Assembly (NCBI RefSeq): GCF_001562115.1
Contig: NZ_CP013926.1
Span: forward strand, 3,782,001-3,846,000
Direction of reading: 5' to 3'
Origin: Alteromonas stellipolaris
GTDB taxonomy: Bacteria > Pseudomonadota > Gammaproteobacteria > Enterobacterales > Alteromonadaceae
Length of the DNA stretch: 64,000 nt
Within the stretch, counting starts at the first letter, position 1. The number at the start of each line of letters is the position of its first letter. Below are positions 45,081-54,517 of this stretch, in pieces. Position numbers and translations under genes: made by a program. The notes beneath the pieces are model-generated. The model saw only the letters and a list, made by a program, of their open reading frames with translations, ran no database searches and was not told the origin of the DNA.

Positions 45081-47546
45081 ATGATAATAAAAAACACAAC
45101 ACCTTTATCTTACGCACTCATCGCTTCAAGCGTGTCATTGGCACTTTGCAGTCCAGCCTATGCCAATACTAAAACAGACAGCCAACAGCCAAACAGTGAA
45201 GTAGAGGTAATAGAAGTTCATGGAGCAACCGCACTGCAAACCGGCAGTGATGCAGTGCCAATTTTTGGTAGTGTTCAATCCATATCTCAAGAAGAGATAG
45301 AAACAAGCGTAAGTCGCTCTCTGCCAGAACTCTTAAAGTCCCAATTTGCCAGCGTGAATTTGAATGATGCGCAAAACAATCCGTTTCAACCCGATTTACA
45401 ATACCGAGGTTTTACCGCGTCACCACTGCTCGGCTTACCTCAAGGTATCTCGGTGTACATGAATGGTGGCAGAATTAACGAGGCGTTTGGCGATACCGTA
45501 AATTGGGATCTTATGCCTCTTGATGCTATCGATACGGTGGCGCTGTATTCGGGCTCTAATCCCCTGTTCGGCCAAAATACATTAGGTGGCGCACTGGCAC
45601 TAAATACCAAAACTGGCTTTTCCTTCGATGCCAACGAAGTAGATGCCACTGTAGGGCAATACGGTCAGTCAGCGCTATCGATAGAATCTGGTGGAAATAA
45701 TGGTAATTGGGGCTATTACATTAATGCCAATCATTATAAAGAAGATGGGTGGCGGGATTACTCGCCTTCAGAGGTAAATCAAGTATTCAGCGCCGTGTCT
45801 TACCAGGACAGTAAGCGACGAATCGATTTTAACTACTTATATGCCGATAGCGAGCTATTAGGCAATGGTGCCTCACCAATTGAACTACTAGAAATAGAAG
45901 GCCGCGAAGCGGTGTATACTCATCCCGATCAAACGAACAATGAGCTACATCACTTCAGCCTTTCTGGAGACCTACAGCTAAGCGACAATCACCTTCTCTC
46001 GTTCAACGCCTTTTACCGCGACAATGAAACCACCAGCATAAATGGTGATGACAGCGACTTTGGCGCATGCCAATTTAGCGATGGCCGTATCACCTTGTGT
46101 GAGCTGGAAGATGACGACGATGATGATGATTTTGATGGCGATGACGATGATTTTGATGGCGATGACGATGACGACGACGACGATGATGACGAACTAGCCA
46201 CGGTTGGCGATGATGTAGAAGCCGTTGCTTTCATTGGCTACGATGAAGAAACTGCCCTATCAGATATTTCAAATGTATCACCCGATGAGATAGACGGCAC
46301 ATACAACACGGGGTTATCAAGTTCAGAAGCTTTCGGGGTTTCTTCTCAGCTTGCCAGTAATTATGAATTATTAGGCAAACCATCTGTGCTGGTGATAGGG
46401 GCTACTTACAATAAAGGTGATATCAATTATTCAGCAGATACCACCTTTGGGATATTAGAGAATGATACCGCTAGCGATTCCCGTACGGTTATTCCACTTC
46501 AAGGGATCCAATCTGCTGAAGAAAGAGTAAGGCTTGATGTAGACACCACTGCGTGGTCGTTACTCTTTGTTAATACCACCCAACTTACAGATAAAGTATC
46601 GCTAAACATTGGTGGCCGCTTCAATCGCGACCATGTGCTAATGGAAGATTTAAGTGAAGACGGTGATGATTCTCTTGATGGTGACCATAGATTTACGCAG
46701 TTTAATCCCGCCATAGGGTTAGATATTGCGCTTAGTGATACGTCGCAGCTAAACCTAGCTTTTAGCCAGTCATCTAGAGCACCAAGCCCAGCAGAATTAA
46801 GCTGTGCGGACGAAGAAGATCCGTGCCGATTACCCAATGGTTTCGTTGCCGATCCGCCATTAGCTCAGGTAGTTACACAAACTATTGAAGCTAACTATGT
46901 CGCAACTTTTAATAACATCGACATGATGCTAAATGTTTATCGTAGTGAGAGTGAAGATGACATCATTTTTCAGCAAGCTGGCTCAGTCGCATCGAGAGGC
47001 TACTTTATTAATATCGACGCTACCCGCAGACAGGGCGTTGAATTCAGTATCAGCTCATTTTGGAAAAAGCTTGATTATCGATTTAATTACAACTATCTAG
47101 ACGCGACGTTCGAGTCTCCCTTCACCTCTTTTAGTCCTTTTAATCCGTTAGGGGCAAATAGACAAGTTGAAGCGGGTGACACTATTCCTGGACAACCAAA
47201 GCACAATATCAAATTTTATCTAGACTACCCGTTAAGCCAAGAAACCAGATTAGGCGCAGAAGTTATCTTAGCATCTAGCCAATACTTCCGAGGTGATGAA
47301 GCCAACGAAAATGACACCTTAGATAGCTATGTGGTGACTAATCTTTACTTGAACCATCAGTTTAATCACACCTTTAGTGCCCAACTACGAGTGAACAATG
47401 TGTTCGATAAAGAATATGAAACCTTCGGCACTTATGGCGAGGCTGATGAAGTATTAGAAGACATTTACCCTGATGTAGAAAGCCCCTTATTTGTAGGGCC
47501 AGCCCAACCTCGCATGGTGAGTTTAAATGTGAAAGCTAAATTTTAA
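45081..47546 (+). CDS. TonB-dependent outer-membrane receptor with a poly-Asp segment
   Basis: The 821-residue product has a signal peptide (to about AYAN), a plug domain (about 50-175, with LPELLKSQF and the GLPQGISVYMNGGRINEAFGD block) and a 22-strand barrel ending in KAKF. At residues 344-370 it carries 23 Asp, 2 Phe and 2 Gly (pattern D-F-D-G-D). Just before this lies a Cys pair (about 330 and 340) that could close a loop. Such an acidic loop is unusual for TonB receptors and may bind hard cations. It sits directly after the pqq operon under site E, next to a predicted lanthanide enzyme, so uptake of a rare-earth complex is a reasonable guess. The true ligand is unknown. Confidence 0.88.
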   Translation: MIIKNTTPLSYALIASSVSLALCSPAYANTKTDSQQPNSEVEVIEVHGATALQTGSDAVPIFGSVQSISQEEIETSVSRSLPELLKSQFASVNLNDAQNNPFQPDLQYRGFTASPLLGLPQGISVYMNGGRINEAFGDTVNWDLMPLDAIDTVALYSGSNPLFGQNTLGGALALNTKTGFSFDANEVDATVGQYGQSALSIESGGNNGNWGYYINANHYKEDGWRDYSPSEVNQVFSAVSYQDSKRRIDFNYLYADSELLGNGASPIELLEIEGREAVYTHPDQTNNELHHFSLSGDLQLSDNHLLSFNAFYRDNETTSINGDDSDFGACQFSDGRITLCELEDDDDDDDFDGDDDDFDGDDDDDDDDDDELATVGDDVEAVAFIGYDEETALSDISNVSPDEIDGTYNTGLSSSEAFGVSSQLASNYELLGKPSVLVIGATYNKGDINYSADTTFGILENDTASDSRTVIPLQGIQSAEERVRLDVDTTAWSLLFVNTTQLTDKVSLNIGGRFNRDHVLMEDLSEDGDDSLDGDHRFTQFNPAIGLDIALSDTSQLNLAFSQSSRAPSPAELSCADEEDPCRLPNGFVADPPLAQVVTQTIEANYVATFNNIDMMLNVYRSESEDDIIFQQAGSVASRGYFINIDATRRQGVEFSISSFWKKLDYRFNYNYLDATFESPFTSFSPFNPLGANRQVEAGDTIPGQPKHNIKFYLDYPLSQETRLGAEVILASSQYFRGDEANENDTLDSYVVTNLYLNHQFNHTFSAQLRVNNVFDKEYETFGTYGEADEVLEDIYPDVESPLFVGPAQPRMVSLNVKAKF
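46110..46190 (+). repeat. Asp-rich codon tract with perfect 21-bp duplication
   Basis: 27 codons, 23 of them Asp (GAT/GAC). A 21-bp unit encoding DDFDGDD is perfectly duplicated at 46125-46145 and 46146-46166. It is in frame in the TonB receptor gene and probably length-variable. Confidence 0.9.
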
Positions 47547-47575
47547 TTTAGCGAGCTTTTAAATTAAAGGTATAG

Positions 47576-47600
47576 ATTAGGCGTTATGCGCCTAATTTTT
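47576..47600 (+). terminator. Intrinsic terminator of the TonB receptor gene
   Basis: ATTAGGCG (47576-47583) pairs with CGCCTAAT (47589-47596) across a 5-nt loop, followed by TTTT. It lies 30 bp past the receptor stop codon. Confidence 0.85.
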
Positions 47601-47761
47601 CTTAGTCCTAAAGGACGAGGCTAACAAGCCTTACGTCCAATGGTTCAAAAACTATATAAATCTATTATCAATTTTACTGACACCCGAAATTTAAATTAGG
47701 GCATATGAGAAAAGATTAAATTCTCATTATTAAAAAATACCACTCACACTGGGACAGTAAA

Positions 47762-48991
47762 ATGAAAAATAAATTACTTGTTAAATCATATTTATCTATC
47801 GCTATTTTAAGTACCTTAAGTTTGAAAAGCTATGCTGAGGACGAAAAATACTCTTGGAATATTTCAGGTTGGATTAACGAAGGGTTAACCTATTACGATG
47901 ATGGTGTTGGCAGTGATGTTGCCCAGCTTTCAGATAATGGCACCACACTTGGTAGTCGCATTACCCTATCGGGAGATTACAAACTTGAAGAGCATGGTTT
48001 AGACGTAGGGTTTGAAGTTATTATTGAACCGCTTTCCGGTACACCGAACTATGGTGGCGGCGGCCATCAAACACCACTGTTATTTGCCAATCAAGATAAC
48101 TTAGACACCTTCAATGGTGGCGATATTGGGCTTCTAGGCAGTAGCCTTCATATTGGCGGCGATTGGGGAAAAGTCACTATCGGCTTACAAAGCTTACCCA
48201 CTGATAACATTGCTGTACTTGCCGACCCATCCGGCACTATTTGGTCAGGTATTTCCCCATTGTTCAGAGCAAACGGTTTTTTCATTCGGGGAATAGACGA
48301 AGGCTCAACCAATGTGGCGTGGGGGCAATTTGCACAGTGCTTGGCCACCCCAGGACTGGGCATAGGCCTTGACTGTAACGGGATTTACCGCAATGGCGTA
48401 CGTTATGATTTACCTAAAATGGGTAATTTTAGTGTAGCGGTAGGCTATGCAAACGATGAAATATACGATATCGCGGTTAAATACTCAGCTGAACATGGCG
48501 GGTTTAAAACAAACCTACATGGCGGGTATTCGGTGAATAAAGATGGCGGCACCAACGTGGGTGGCGATGGCTCTACGACCCTTCAATTTCAAGCCGGGGC
48601 AATGCACTTAGAATCTGGCATGTTTGGGGTGGCCACCTATCAAATGGAAGAAACTGATGACGCGGTTGTCGGTTCTGGTGATGACACGGATGCTTACTAC
48701 TTTAAAGCGGGTATTCGCAAGCAATATAACGGGTTTGGTGATTCAGCATTTTACGCAGAATACGCAAGCTATAACGACCAATACGGTATGGCGCACTTAG
48801 ATGGCGTAGTGGGCTCTGAACTGAGCCAATGGGGCATAGCAGCGGAACAGTATTTTGGTTCTCGTTTTCTTATTTACGCTAAGTATGAAAATTTGAGTTT
48901 GGACGTCACTGGCTCTGAAACTGCTCAATCAATATATAACAGCGCAGAAGATCTCACGCTTATTCAATTAGGCGGAACCATTTTCTTCTAA
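47762..48991 (+). CDS. Outer-membrane porin
   Basis: The 409-residue product has a signal peptide (to about KSYA|ED), alternating beta strands with Gly- and Asp-rich loops, and a C-terminal aromatic ending (GGTIFF). It is a general porin-like barrel. A Cys pair (AQCLATPGLGIGLDCNG) may stabilise a loop. It lies between the TonB receptor and a SHOCT protein in the alcohol-oxidation block and may let alcohol substrate through the outer membrane. A short dyad GTCC-TAAA-GGAC about 150 bp upstream resembles a reduced form of the shared palindrome. Confidence 0.85.
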   Translation: MKNKLLVKSYLSIAILSTLSLKSYAEDEKYSWNISGWINEGLTYYDDGVGSDVAQLSDNGTTLGSRITLSGDYKLEEHGLDVGFEVIIEPLSGTPNYGGGGHQTPLLFANQDNLDTFNGGDIGLLGSSLHIGGDWGKVTIGLQSLPTDNIAVLADPSGTIWSGISPLFRANGFFIRGIDEGSTNVAWGQFAQCLATPGLGIGLDCNGIYRNGVRYDLPKMGNFSVAVGYANDEIYDIAVKYSAEHGGFKTNLHGGYSVNKDGGTNVGGDGSTTLQFQAGAMHLESGMFGVATYQMEETDDAVVGSGDDTDAYYFKAGIRKQYNGFGDSAFYAEYASYNDQYGMAHLDGVVGSELSQWGIAAEQYFGSRFLIYAKYENLSLDVTGSETAQSIYNSAEDLTLIQLGGTIFF

Positions 48992-48998
48992 TTGTTAG

Positions 48999-49041
48999 CT
49001 TAAATAGGGAGCAATTTTGTTCCCTATTTAAGTAGTTTTTT
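48999..49041 (+). terminator. Strong intrinsic terminator of the porin gene
   Basis: CTTAAATAGGGA (48999-49010) pairs perfectly with TCCCTATTTAAG (49021-49032); the inner bases extend the stem. A run of T follows (49035-49041). Confidence 0.93.
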
Positions 49042-49078
49042 AGTGATAAGTGGCATTTCCAGTAAGCGGTTTTAAATA

Positions 49079-49936
49079 ATGCTCAGCTTTAATTGGTACT
49101 CGATTATGATGAAATTAACGTTAAAAATTCAATTGGCTATTATTTCAATATTTTTCGCCACACCATCATTTTCATCAAATACTATTTTATGGAGTGAGGA
49201 TGAAAATACGGTTATCAAAATACAAGACAATAATTTTGAAGGAAAAAAATCAAGAAAATTCGACATCACAGAAAGTGAATTAATAGCACAAAAAAATTCT
49301 CAACCAGTCGTGCTCAATGAACGAGATGTATTAAAATTCTTATCCAGTATAAAAATAGTAAAAAATAAAAATACTACTGAGCCACTATTTACAGAAGAAC
49401 AACAAAGCAACCTCGCGAAATATTTAGCCATAGGCCTAAAAAAAGCGAGCCCCCAGCAAGATATTTTATTTTCGTTAGCGAGAGAAAAAAGAGCCCTAGG
49501 AGGGTTAAAGAAACAAACTTACTTTATTGCAGGTAGGGCGTTTTTCAACGATGGCTTGCTTAATCTCATCATTGGCGAATACAACCGACTAGCTAACAGC
49601 GCGTATGAAATGGCCTACGATCCCACCAACCAAGGCCTTGTTGAATACGACTTTAATTACGGTGACCGAGCTGCGTCGAAATTTCAATTTAGCGAAAAAC
49701 TACAATTCACTTTTTCAGGTATGTCCATGAAGCCTGATAGAACTGATTGGGTAACCGTAAACCTAGAAGAGTTGCAGAAAACGATATCATCAACAGAGAA
49801 CCTTAAGGAAGCGTTAAAACCGAATGAAGATACGCTAATAAAGAGATTCAAAACCCTTGAAAAACTTAAAAAAGAAGGGTTAATTACACAAGAAGAGTAT
49901 GAACAAAAGCGCAAAGTACTTTTGGAAAATTTATGA
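49079..49936 (+). CDS. Secreted or membrane-anchored protein with C-terminal SHOCT domain
   Basis: The N-terminus has a hydrophobic signal-like stretch (LKIQLAIISIFFATPSFS). The true start is probably an ATG at 49106 or 49109 (MMKLTLKIQ) rather than 49079, because this gives a normal signal peptide. The middle is unrecognised. The last 32 residues (LIKRFKTLEKLKKEGLIT, then QEEYEQKRKVLLENL) fit the SHOCT short C-terminal domain, a helical hairpin used for oligomerisation. Base composition is more AT-rich than its neighbours. It has its own promoter region after a strong terminator. Function unknown. Confidence 0.65.
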   Translation: MLSFNWYSIMMKLTLKIQLAIISIFFATPSFSSNTILWSEDENTVIKIQDNNFEGKKSRKFDITESELIAQKNSQPVVLNERDVLKFLSSIKIVKNKNTTEPLFTEEQQSNLAKYLAIGLKKASPQQDILFSLAREKRALGGLKKQTYFIAGRAFFNDGLLNLIIGEYNRLANSAYEMAYDPTNQGLVEYDFNYGDRAASKFQFSEKLQFTFSGMSMKPDRTDWVTVNLEELQKTISSTENLKEALKPNEDTLIKRFKTLEKLKKEGLITQEEYEQKRKVLLENL

Positions 49937-50088
49937 TGAATTTTAAGGCTTTTTTGTTATAAGACTTCGGTCGTATTTGCTTGCTCACGATGTAACTATT
50001 TTGTTAAAATAAATTTAACAAACATAGCGGTAGATTACGTATTGTGTGAGTGCATTTGGGTACTTACTGAGCTGAGGGTAGTAATAGT

Positions 50089-50748
50089 ATGCAAAGAATT
50101 CTTATCATTGACGACCACCCTATTTTTCGTCACGCCATGGTGACGATACTAGGTAAAAAATTTCCTGATTCTCAAACCCTTGAAGCTAATTCGCTCTCTG
50201 AAGCGCTTGAGTTACTCGAAGCTGATGCTGCTTTCGATCTTGTGATGCTAGATTTAAATATGCCTGAAACCTGTGGGCTTAAAGGCTTACTTGAAATTAG
50301 GAATCAACACCCTAACCTGCCTGTTGTTATCATCTCAGCGGAAACCGAAAAACAAAACATTCTTCAAACCATTTCTTATGGGGCAGTAGGCTTCATATCA
50401 AAGAGCAGTAAAATAGAAGAAATTGCCACGTCGGTGGAATCTATTTTTGAGGGTAATGTATGCCTTCCTTCTGAAATTTTGCGGACATCGTCGGTAAGAA
50501 ATCGCGTGAAAAAAGAAGATGCTATTTCGCTTGATCAAATTCGTTCATTAACCAGAAAAGAATTAGCTGTTTTGAAATATTTAACCCAGGGATTAGCGAA
50601 TAAAGTCATCGCTTATGAGCTCAATATTTCAGAAACAACTGTGAAATCGCACGTTTCATCTATTTTGAAGAAATTAGGGGCAAGCAACCGAGTTAAAGTA
50701 GTGGCTAGCGCCGCCAATATCGACTTTAATCAGTACGTATTTAACTAG
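50089..50748 (+). CDS. LuxR/NarL-type response regulator
   Basis: The 219-residue protein has a receiver domain (IDDHPIFRHAM; phospho-Asp55 in VMLDLNMPE; VIISAETE; FISKSS with the conserved Lys). A C-terminal LuxR helix-turn-helix (LTRKELAVLKYLTQGLANKVIAYELNIS-type, then TTVKSHVSSILKKLG) follows. It is the only regulator transcribed alone in the block. It converges on the hybrid kinase operon, the same company kept by the AgmR/ErbR/PedR1 regulators of alcohol oxidation in pseudomonads. It is a candidate for binding the shared palindrome; that has not been shown. Confidence 0.92.
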   Translation: MQRILIIDDHPIFRHAMVTILGKKFPDSQTLEANSLSEALELLEADAAFDLVMLDLNMPETCGLKGLLEIRNQHPNLPVVIISAETEKQNILQTISYGAVGFISKSSKIEEIATSVESIFEGNVCLPSEILRTSSVRNRVKKEDAISLDQIRSLTRKELAVLKYLTQGLANKVIAYELNISETTVKSHVSSILKKLGASNRVKVVASAANIDFNQYVFN

Positions 50749-50805
50749 TAGGTGCTCGACAATAGATACTATAGCTAACGCCTGTTACCTTTCTGTTCGA
50801 ATAAA

Positions 50806-50837
50806 AAGCACTTAAGAGACCGCCGCTTTAAGTGCTT
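50806..50837 (-). terminator. Terminator overlapping the end of the hybrid kinase gene
   Basis: AAGCACTTAA (50806-50815) and TTAAGTGCTT (50828-50837) form a perfect 10-bp dyad. Read on the minus strand the stem is followed by TTT and AT-rich sequence. It includes the last codons and stop of the kinase gene. Confidence 0.8.
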
Positions 50838-53355
50838 GTTTCAAGCGCAGTGAATTAATTGGCTTGTGCAACAACTGAATATTCGTCCCTTCCAACTCAT
50901 TTTCTAGCGCTTTAGAGTGATTGGCTGTACACAGCATAATTGGCATATTGGGCAGTGTTTGCTTAATATGTTTCGCAATTTCCAGTCCGTTCTCACCGTC
51001 ATCTAAATGATAATCGACGATAAGCAGATCACAGTCGTCAAAGCTGTTACCCATCACTGCCATGCACTGGGCAAAACCAGAAAATGTAACCACTTCCATC
51101 CCCCAATTTTCAAATAGCGTTTGCATGGCTATTCGCATATTGGTGTCGTTGTCGATATGCCAAATTTGTTTATCAATGAGGTTATCAGGCAAGCTGTCTT
51201 GAGGCATGGCATCAACCGTTGCCTCGTGCTCAACTTCTTGAACAGAGGCTAAAGGCACCAATAAAGTAAAACAAGATCCTACCCCTTGCGTAGATAAAAC
51301 GCTGATATCATGCTCTAGTAGACGACTCATTTTATCAACAATATAAAGCCCTAGTCCCAAACTGTAAGAATAATTAAAGTCATTTTCCAATCGACTAAAT
51401 TCTTTGAAGATTACTTTTTGATCGTCGTTACTTATCCCCACTCCTTGGTCAAAAATACTGATTCGAAGGTGTTTGCCCATTGTTCTTGCCGTAAAAAGCA
51501 CTTTCCCTTTTGCACCGTACTTCATTGCATTACTCAGTAAGTTACGCAAAATTCGTGACAGTAAACTTAAATCCGTATGGACTATAGCGTCTTGAAATTT
51601 GTAGCGAAAGTTCACCTGATAGTCATGGCTGATGTGGCAGAACTCCTCGGCTAACTGTGTTAGCAACGGGAGTGCATCCTCTCGCTGTTTATCAGGCTGC
51701 ACTACACCGGCATCTAACTTTGAGGTTTCTATCAGTGTGCGAATTAGACTGTTCAAATCAGACAATGAGTTATCTAACGCACTAACGATTGGGCCTGCTG
51801 AGGCTTGCACTTGATCTCGTAAAGATTCATTAAACAAAATAGCCGCACTCAAGGGCTGCATTAAATCATGACTGATAGCCGCTAAAAACTTACTCTTAGA
51901 ATTCATCGCTTCTTGCAGCGCAATATTCGCGTGATTAAGCTCTCGAGTACGTTTTTCAACATTTGACTCAAGCTGGTCTTTCGCAGCTTGTAGTTGCTGC
52001 TTACTTCTTACTTGTTCTGACACATCTGTAGCTAGAACAAAGTGCCCTTCTATTTCGTGCTTATCGTTAAAATGCGGTAAATAGACTTTTTGTAAGAAAC
52101 CTGTTTCGCCCTGAGCATTGATTTCTTCACTTTGAAAGCTGACAATCTCCCCCCGATTAACCCGTTCTACATAATGGATAAGCCGAGGATATACCTGCTT
52201 TAAGTGGCTTTGTTCCATTGCGACGCCATACAAAGGCTCCTCCCCTAAGCCATACCAATCTCGATAACCTTTATTGGTGTATAAAAAGTTTTTATTTGTG
52301 CCAATATAGGCGATAAGCGCAGGCACATTATCGGTGATCATGCGGATCCAGCTTTCGTTCTGCTTTAAGGTTTCCGCATACTTATGCTGGGACGTTACAT
52401 TAGTAAAGGTGCACAGGGTGTTACCATCGGGCAGCATGGTAATACGTCTATCTACTACCAAGTTTTCGTTGATGATTTGGGTGGTATCACCCGTTTTTTC
52501 AAGGTTTAACCCGCTCCAGTCAGTATGCATTTGCAGGGAATAGATGTTCTTGCAATCGAACATTGTTTGCTTCGACAGATTAGATTGGGTTAAAAACGTA
52601 TCGTTCCAAAAGGCAACGCCCCCCTCTTGGTTAATTAGTAATATGCCAACATCAACACTATCAATGAGGCTTTGCAGCAGTTTATTTTTCTCTTTGATGA
52701 CCTGCTCATACCGGTTCGACTCATTCAGTTTCACTTCGGTAATATCGTTGAACAAGATAACTTTACCGCCTTCTTGGGTGCGACGAATAGTGAGCTGATA
52801 CCACCTGCTATTAGACAACTGGTAGATAATGCGACCTTCTGAATCAGGAGGAAGCACCCGTCGGATAACTCCTAAATGCTTTGCATGTTGGGTAATATCA
52901 TAATAGTTATCGCCAATTTGGGGCGTAATGGTCAGATTGTCCCACACTGTGGTGAAGTGACGATTAAAATAGATTACTGCACCCTTGCTGTCGAGTAACA
53001 CCATGGCTTGGTTTATACTTTCAATAGCATCATTCAAGCGCTGCTTTAACTGGTTAGTTTCTTGATGGGCTATTGCTATTTCGGCATTCGATTTTTCTAA
53101 CTTTTGTAGTACAACTTGCAGGGCTTCGGTCTTTTCGTTTACTTTTTCTGATAGCTGCACTGCATGCTCAAAGGCACGGTAACTATGGTGATTGAACCCA
53201 CCTTCTTCGATGCGATACATGAGTGCAGCGTTAATTTTTTCAAGCTTTTCGTTTTCATCAACTTGGCGTGTGAGTTCGCGACGAAGCCTCTCTAGTTCAG
53301 TTTCCTCGTGCGCCTTGTTCACTTCAGTCTCGATGTGCGACTCACTTTTTAGCAA
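50812..53355 (-). CDS. PAS-containing hybrid sensor histidine kinase (NahK/ErcS'-like)
   Basis: The 847-residue protein has no membrane segment. It begins with a coiled coil, then three PAS-like domains (about 105-215, 225-330, 335-450). A HisKA domain follows with FLAAISHDLMQPLSAAI, then an HATPase (LLSNAMKYG; FDQGVGISNDD; LGLGLYIVDKM) and a C-terminal receiver with LIVDYHLDD. Gene order with a FIST protein resembles nahK-nosP of Pseudomonas aeruginosa (NahK is also called ErcS'), where the FIST protein binds heme/NO and controls the kinase. Its start overlaps the FIST gene by 14 bp. It probably feeds the response regulator that converges on it. Confidence 0.9.
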   Translation of the reverse strand: MLKSESHIETEVNKAHEETELERLRRELTRQVDENEKLEKINAALMYRIEEGGFNHHSYRAFEHAVQLSEKVNEKTEALQVVLQKLEKSNAEIAIAHQETNQLKQRLNDAIESINQAMVLLDSKGAVIYFNRHFTTVWDNLTITPQIGDNYYDITQHAKHLGVIRRVLPPDSEGRIIYQLSNSRWYQLTIRRTQEGGKVILFNDITEVKLNESNRYEQVIKEKNKLLQSLIDSVDVGILLINQEGGVAFWNDTFLTQSNLSKQTMFDCKNIYSLQMHTDWSGLNLEKTGDTTQIINENLVVDRRITMLPDGNTLCTFTNVTSQHKYAETLKQNESWIRMITDNVPALIAYIGTNKNFLYTNKGYRDWYGLGEEPLYGVAMEQSHLKQVYPRLIHYVERVNRGEIVSFQSEEINAQGETGFLQKVYLPHFNDKHEIEGHFVLATDVSEQVRSKQQLQAAKDQLESNVEKRTRELNHANIALQEAMNSKSKFLAAISHDLMQPLSAAILFNESLRDQVQASAGPIVSALDNSLSDLNSLIRTLIETSKLDAGVVQPDKQREDALPLLTQLAEEFCHISHDYQVNFRYKFQDAIVHTDLSLLSRILRNLLSNAMKYGAKGKVLFTARTMGKHLRISIFDQGVGISNDDQKVIFKEFSRLENDFNYSYSLGLGLYIVDKMSRLLEHDISVLSTQGVGSCFTLLVPLASVQEVEHEATVDAMPQDSLPDNLIDKQIWHIDNDTNMRIAMQTLFENWGMEVVTFSGFAQCMAVMGNSFDDCDLLIVDYHLDDGENGLEIAKHIKQTLPNMPIMLCTANHSKALENELEGTNIQLLHKPINSLRLKQALKAAVS

Positions 53356-54517
53356 AATACACCCCCGTGAAGGTCTGGTTTAAATGTACCGAATGTATAT
53401 GTTCACCATAAGCATTAAACCCAGCTACTTGATATTTATTTTGTAGCCGCTGAATTTCAGCCGTTTTTTTATTTTGCTCTATTTCTAAGCGCCGCAAAAA
53501 GCAATCACACGTATACACAAACTCGGCTTCTCCCAGTTCCTTGCTCAGGGTGTCTAACTTTTGCTCCATAGCATCAATACAGTCACCAAGCTGCACAAAG
53601 GTGAGAATGATGCCGATATCTACCGCACAATAAAAAGTAATAGCGTTGGTGGCCAAATCGACTTTTTGTATCGAGCGGATAAAATACCTATCCCCTACCA
53701 GCACCGCCAATGGAAATACTGAAAACACATCAGGGGTTAAATCAGCAGCCTTTAGCCCAAGTAAACTCGCATAGTATTGTGCAGCTGGTTCGCCGTTAAT
53801 CTCATAGACTGTGCGAGATTCAGGATCTGCCTTGGTGACCACCAGCTTAGATACTGGCGAGTCTATGTGGTCGACTGAAAAAACAGAGAAAGGTTTACCG
53901 GTTCCCACCAACATTAATACTGCGGCGTTCTGGTGAAACTCACCTTGATAAAAAACATAGGTCGCTTCAAGTTTTAAATCGTCTCCGGCACTTCCTCCTA
54001 AATGAGGAATATTGCCGAACGCGGTAGCAAACGTTTCAAGGAAATGCTCCTCGTGGCGGGTAAGCCCGTCTAATACAGAAATCACAAAATGTTGATTGGT
54101 ATCGTATCGCCTATCTCTTGCCTGCAAGGTGTTACGCAATCCACTTGCTGTGTCGTGGGCTTCGTCGAAATTAATTTCGTCTAAGTTTGAAACTAGCGCG
54201 GTAGCTATGGAAAACTCGCATTTTAAAAAAGCCACAACAACTAAGCTTTCAGTACAATACCCGTTTTTATTAAACTCTCCTGCGCTAGTGCAACCTACTG
54301 TGGGCACATTGGCAAACAGCGATGTCATTTGCTGCGCAACTTCATCTAAATCAAAGGATGTGGATGTATGGAAAAGTACTAACTCTATTTCATCTAGTCT
54401 GGCTTTAGATAATATTTCATTGGCAACATCGTGACACGCATCTGCCGCTACATATGTTGCAAACGGTGACTGACTGGCAGGTTTACTCAGCGCGGACAGG
54501 ATGGAAGTTTTTGACAC
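53342..54517 (-). CDS. FIST-domain sensor protein (NosP-like)
   Basis: The protein has a FIST N-terminal domain (ELVLFHTSTSFDLDEVAQQM, then VPTVGCTSAGEFNKNGY) and a FIST C-terminal domain (ending VYTCDCFLRRLE and VAGFNAYGEHI, the usual GFSTYGE-like stretch). NosP, the related protein of P. aeruginosa, binds heme and senses NO. The open frame begins at 54550, but a GTG at 54517 is a likelier start. It overlaps the NosR-like gene before it and the kinase gene after it, so all three are probably made together. Whether this copy binds heme cannot be judged by eye. Confidence 0.87.
   Translation of the reverse strand: MSKTSILSALSKPASQSPFATYVAADACHDVANEILSKARLDEIELVLFHTSTSFDLDEVAQQMTSLFANVPTVGCTSAGEFNKNGYCTESLVVVAFLKCEFSIATALVSNLDEINFDEAHDTASGLRNTLQARDRRYDTNQHFVISVLDGLTRHEEHFLETFATAFGNIPHLGGSAGDDLKLEATYVFYQGEFHQNAAVLMLVGTGKPFSVFSVDHIDSPVSKLVVTKADPESRTVYEINGEPAAQYYASLLGLKAADLTPDVFSVFPLAVLVGDRYFIRSIQKVDLATNAITFYCAVDIGIILTFVQLGDCIDAMEQKLDTLSKELGEAEFVYTCDCFLRRLEIEQNKKTAEIQRLQNKYQVAGFNAYGEHIHSVHLNQTFTGVYFAKK

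Noticed and set aside
46013..46234. Ser-rich ORF antisense to the TonB receptor
   Set aside because: It is the complement of the Asp codon run (GAT/GAC read as ATC/GTC and TCA/TCG in another frame); the sense ORF has full receptor features.
47605..47616. GTCC-TAAA-GGAC upstream of the porin as a copy of the shared palindrome
   Set aside because: The arms are only 4 bp and differ from TCCTCC/GGAGGA; it lies close to a terminator. Mentioned in the porin entry but not counted as a site.
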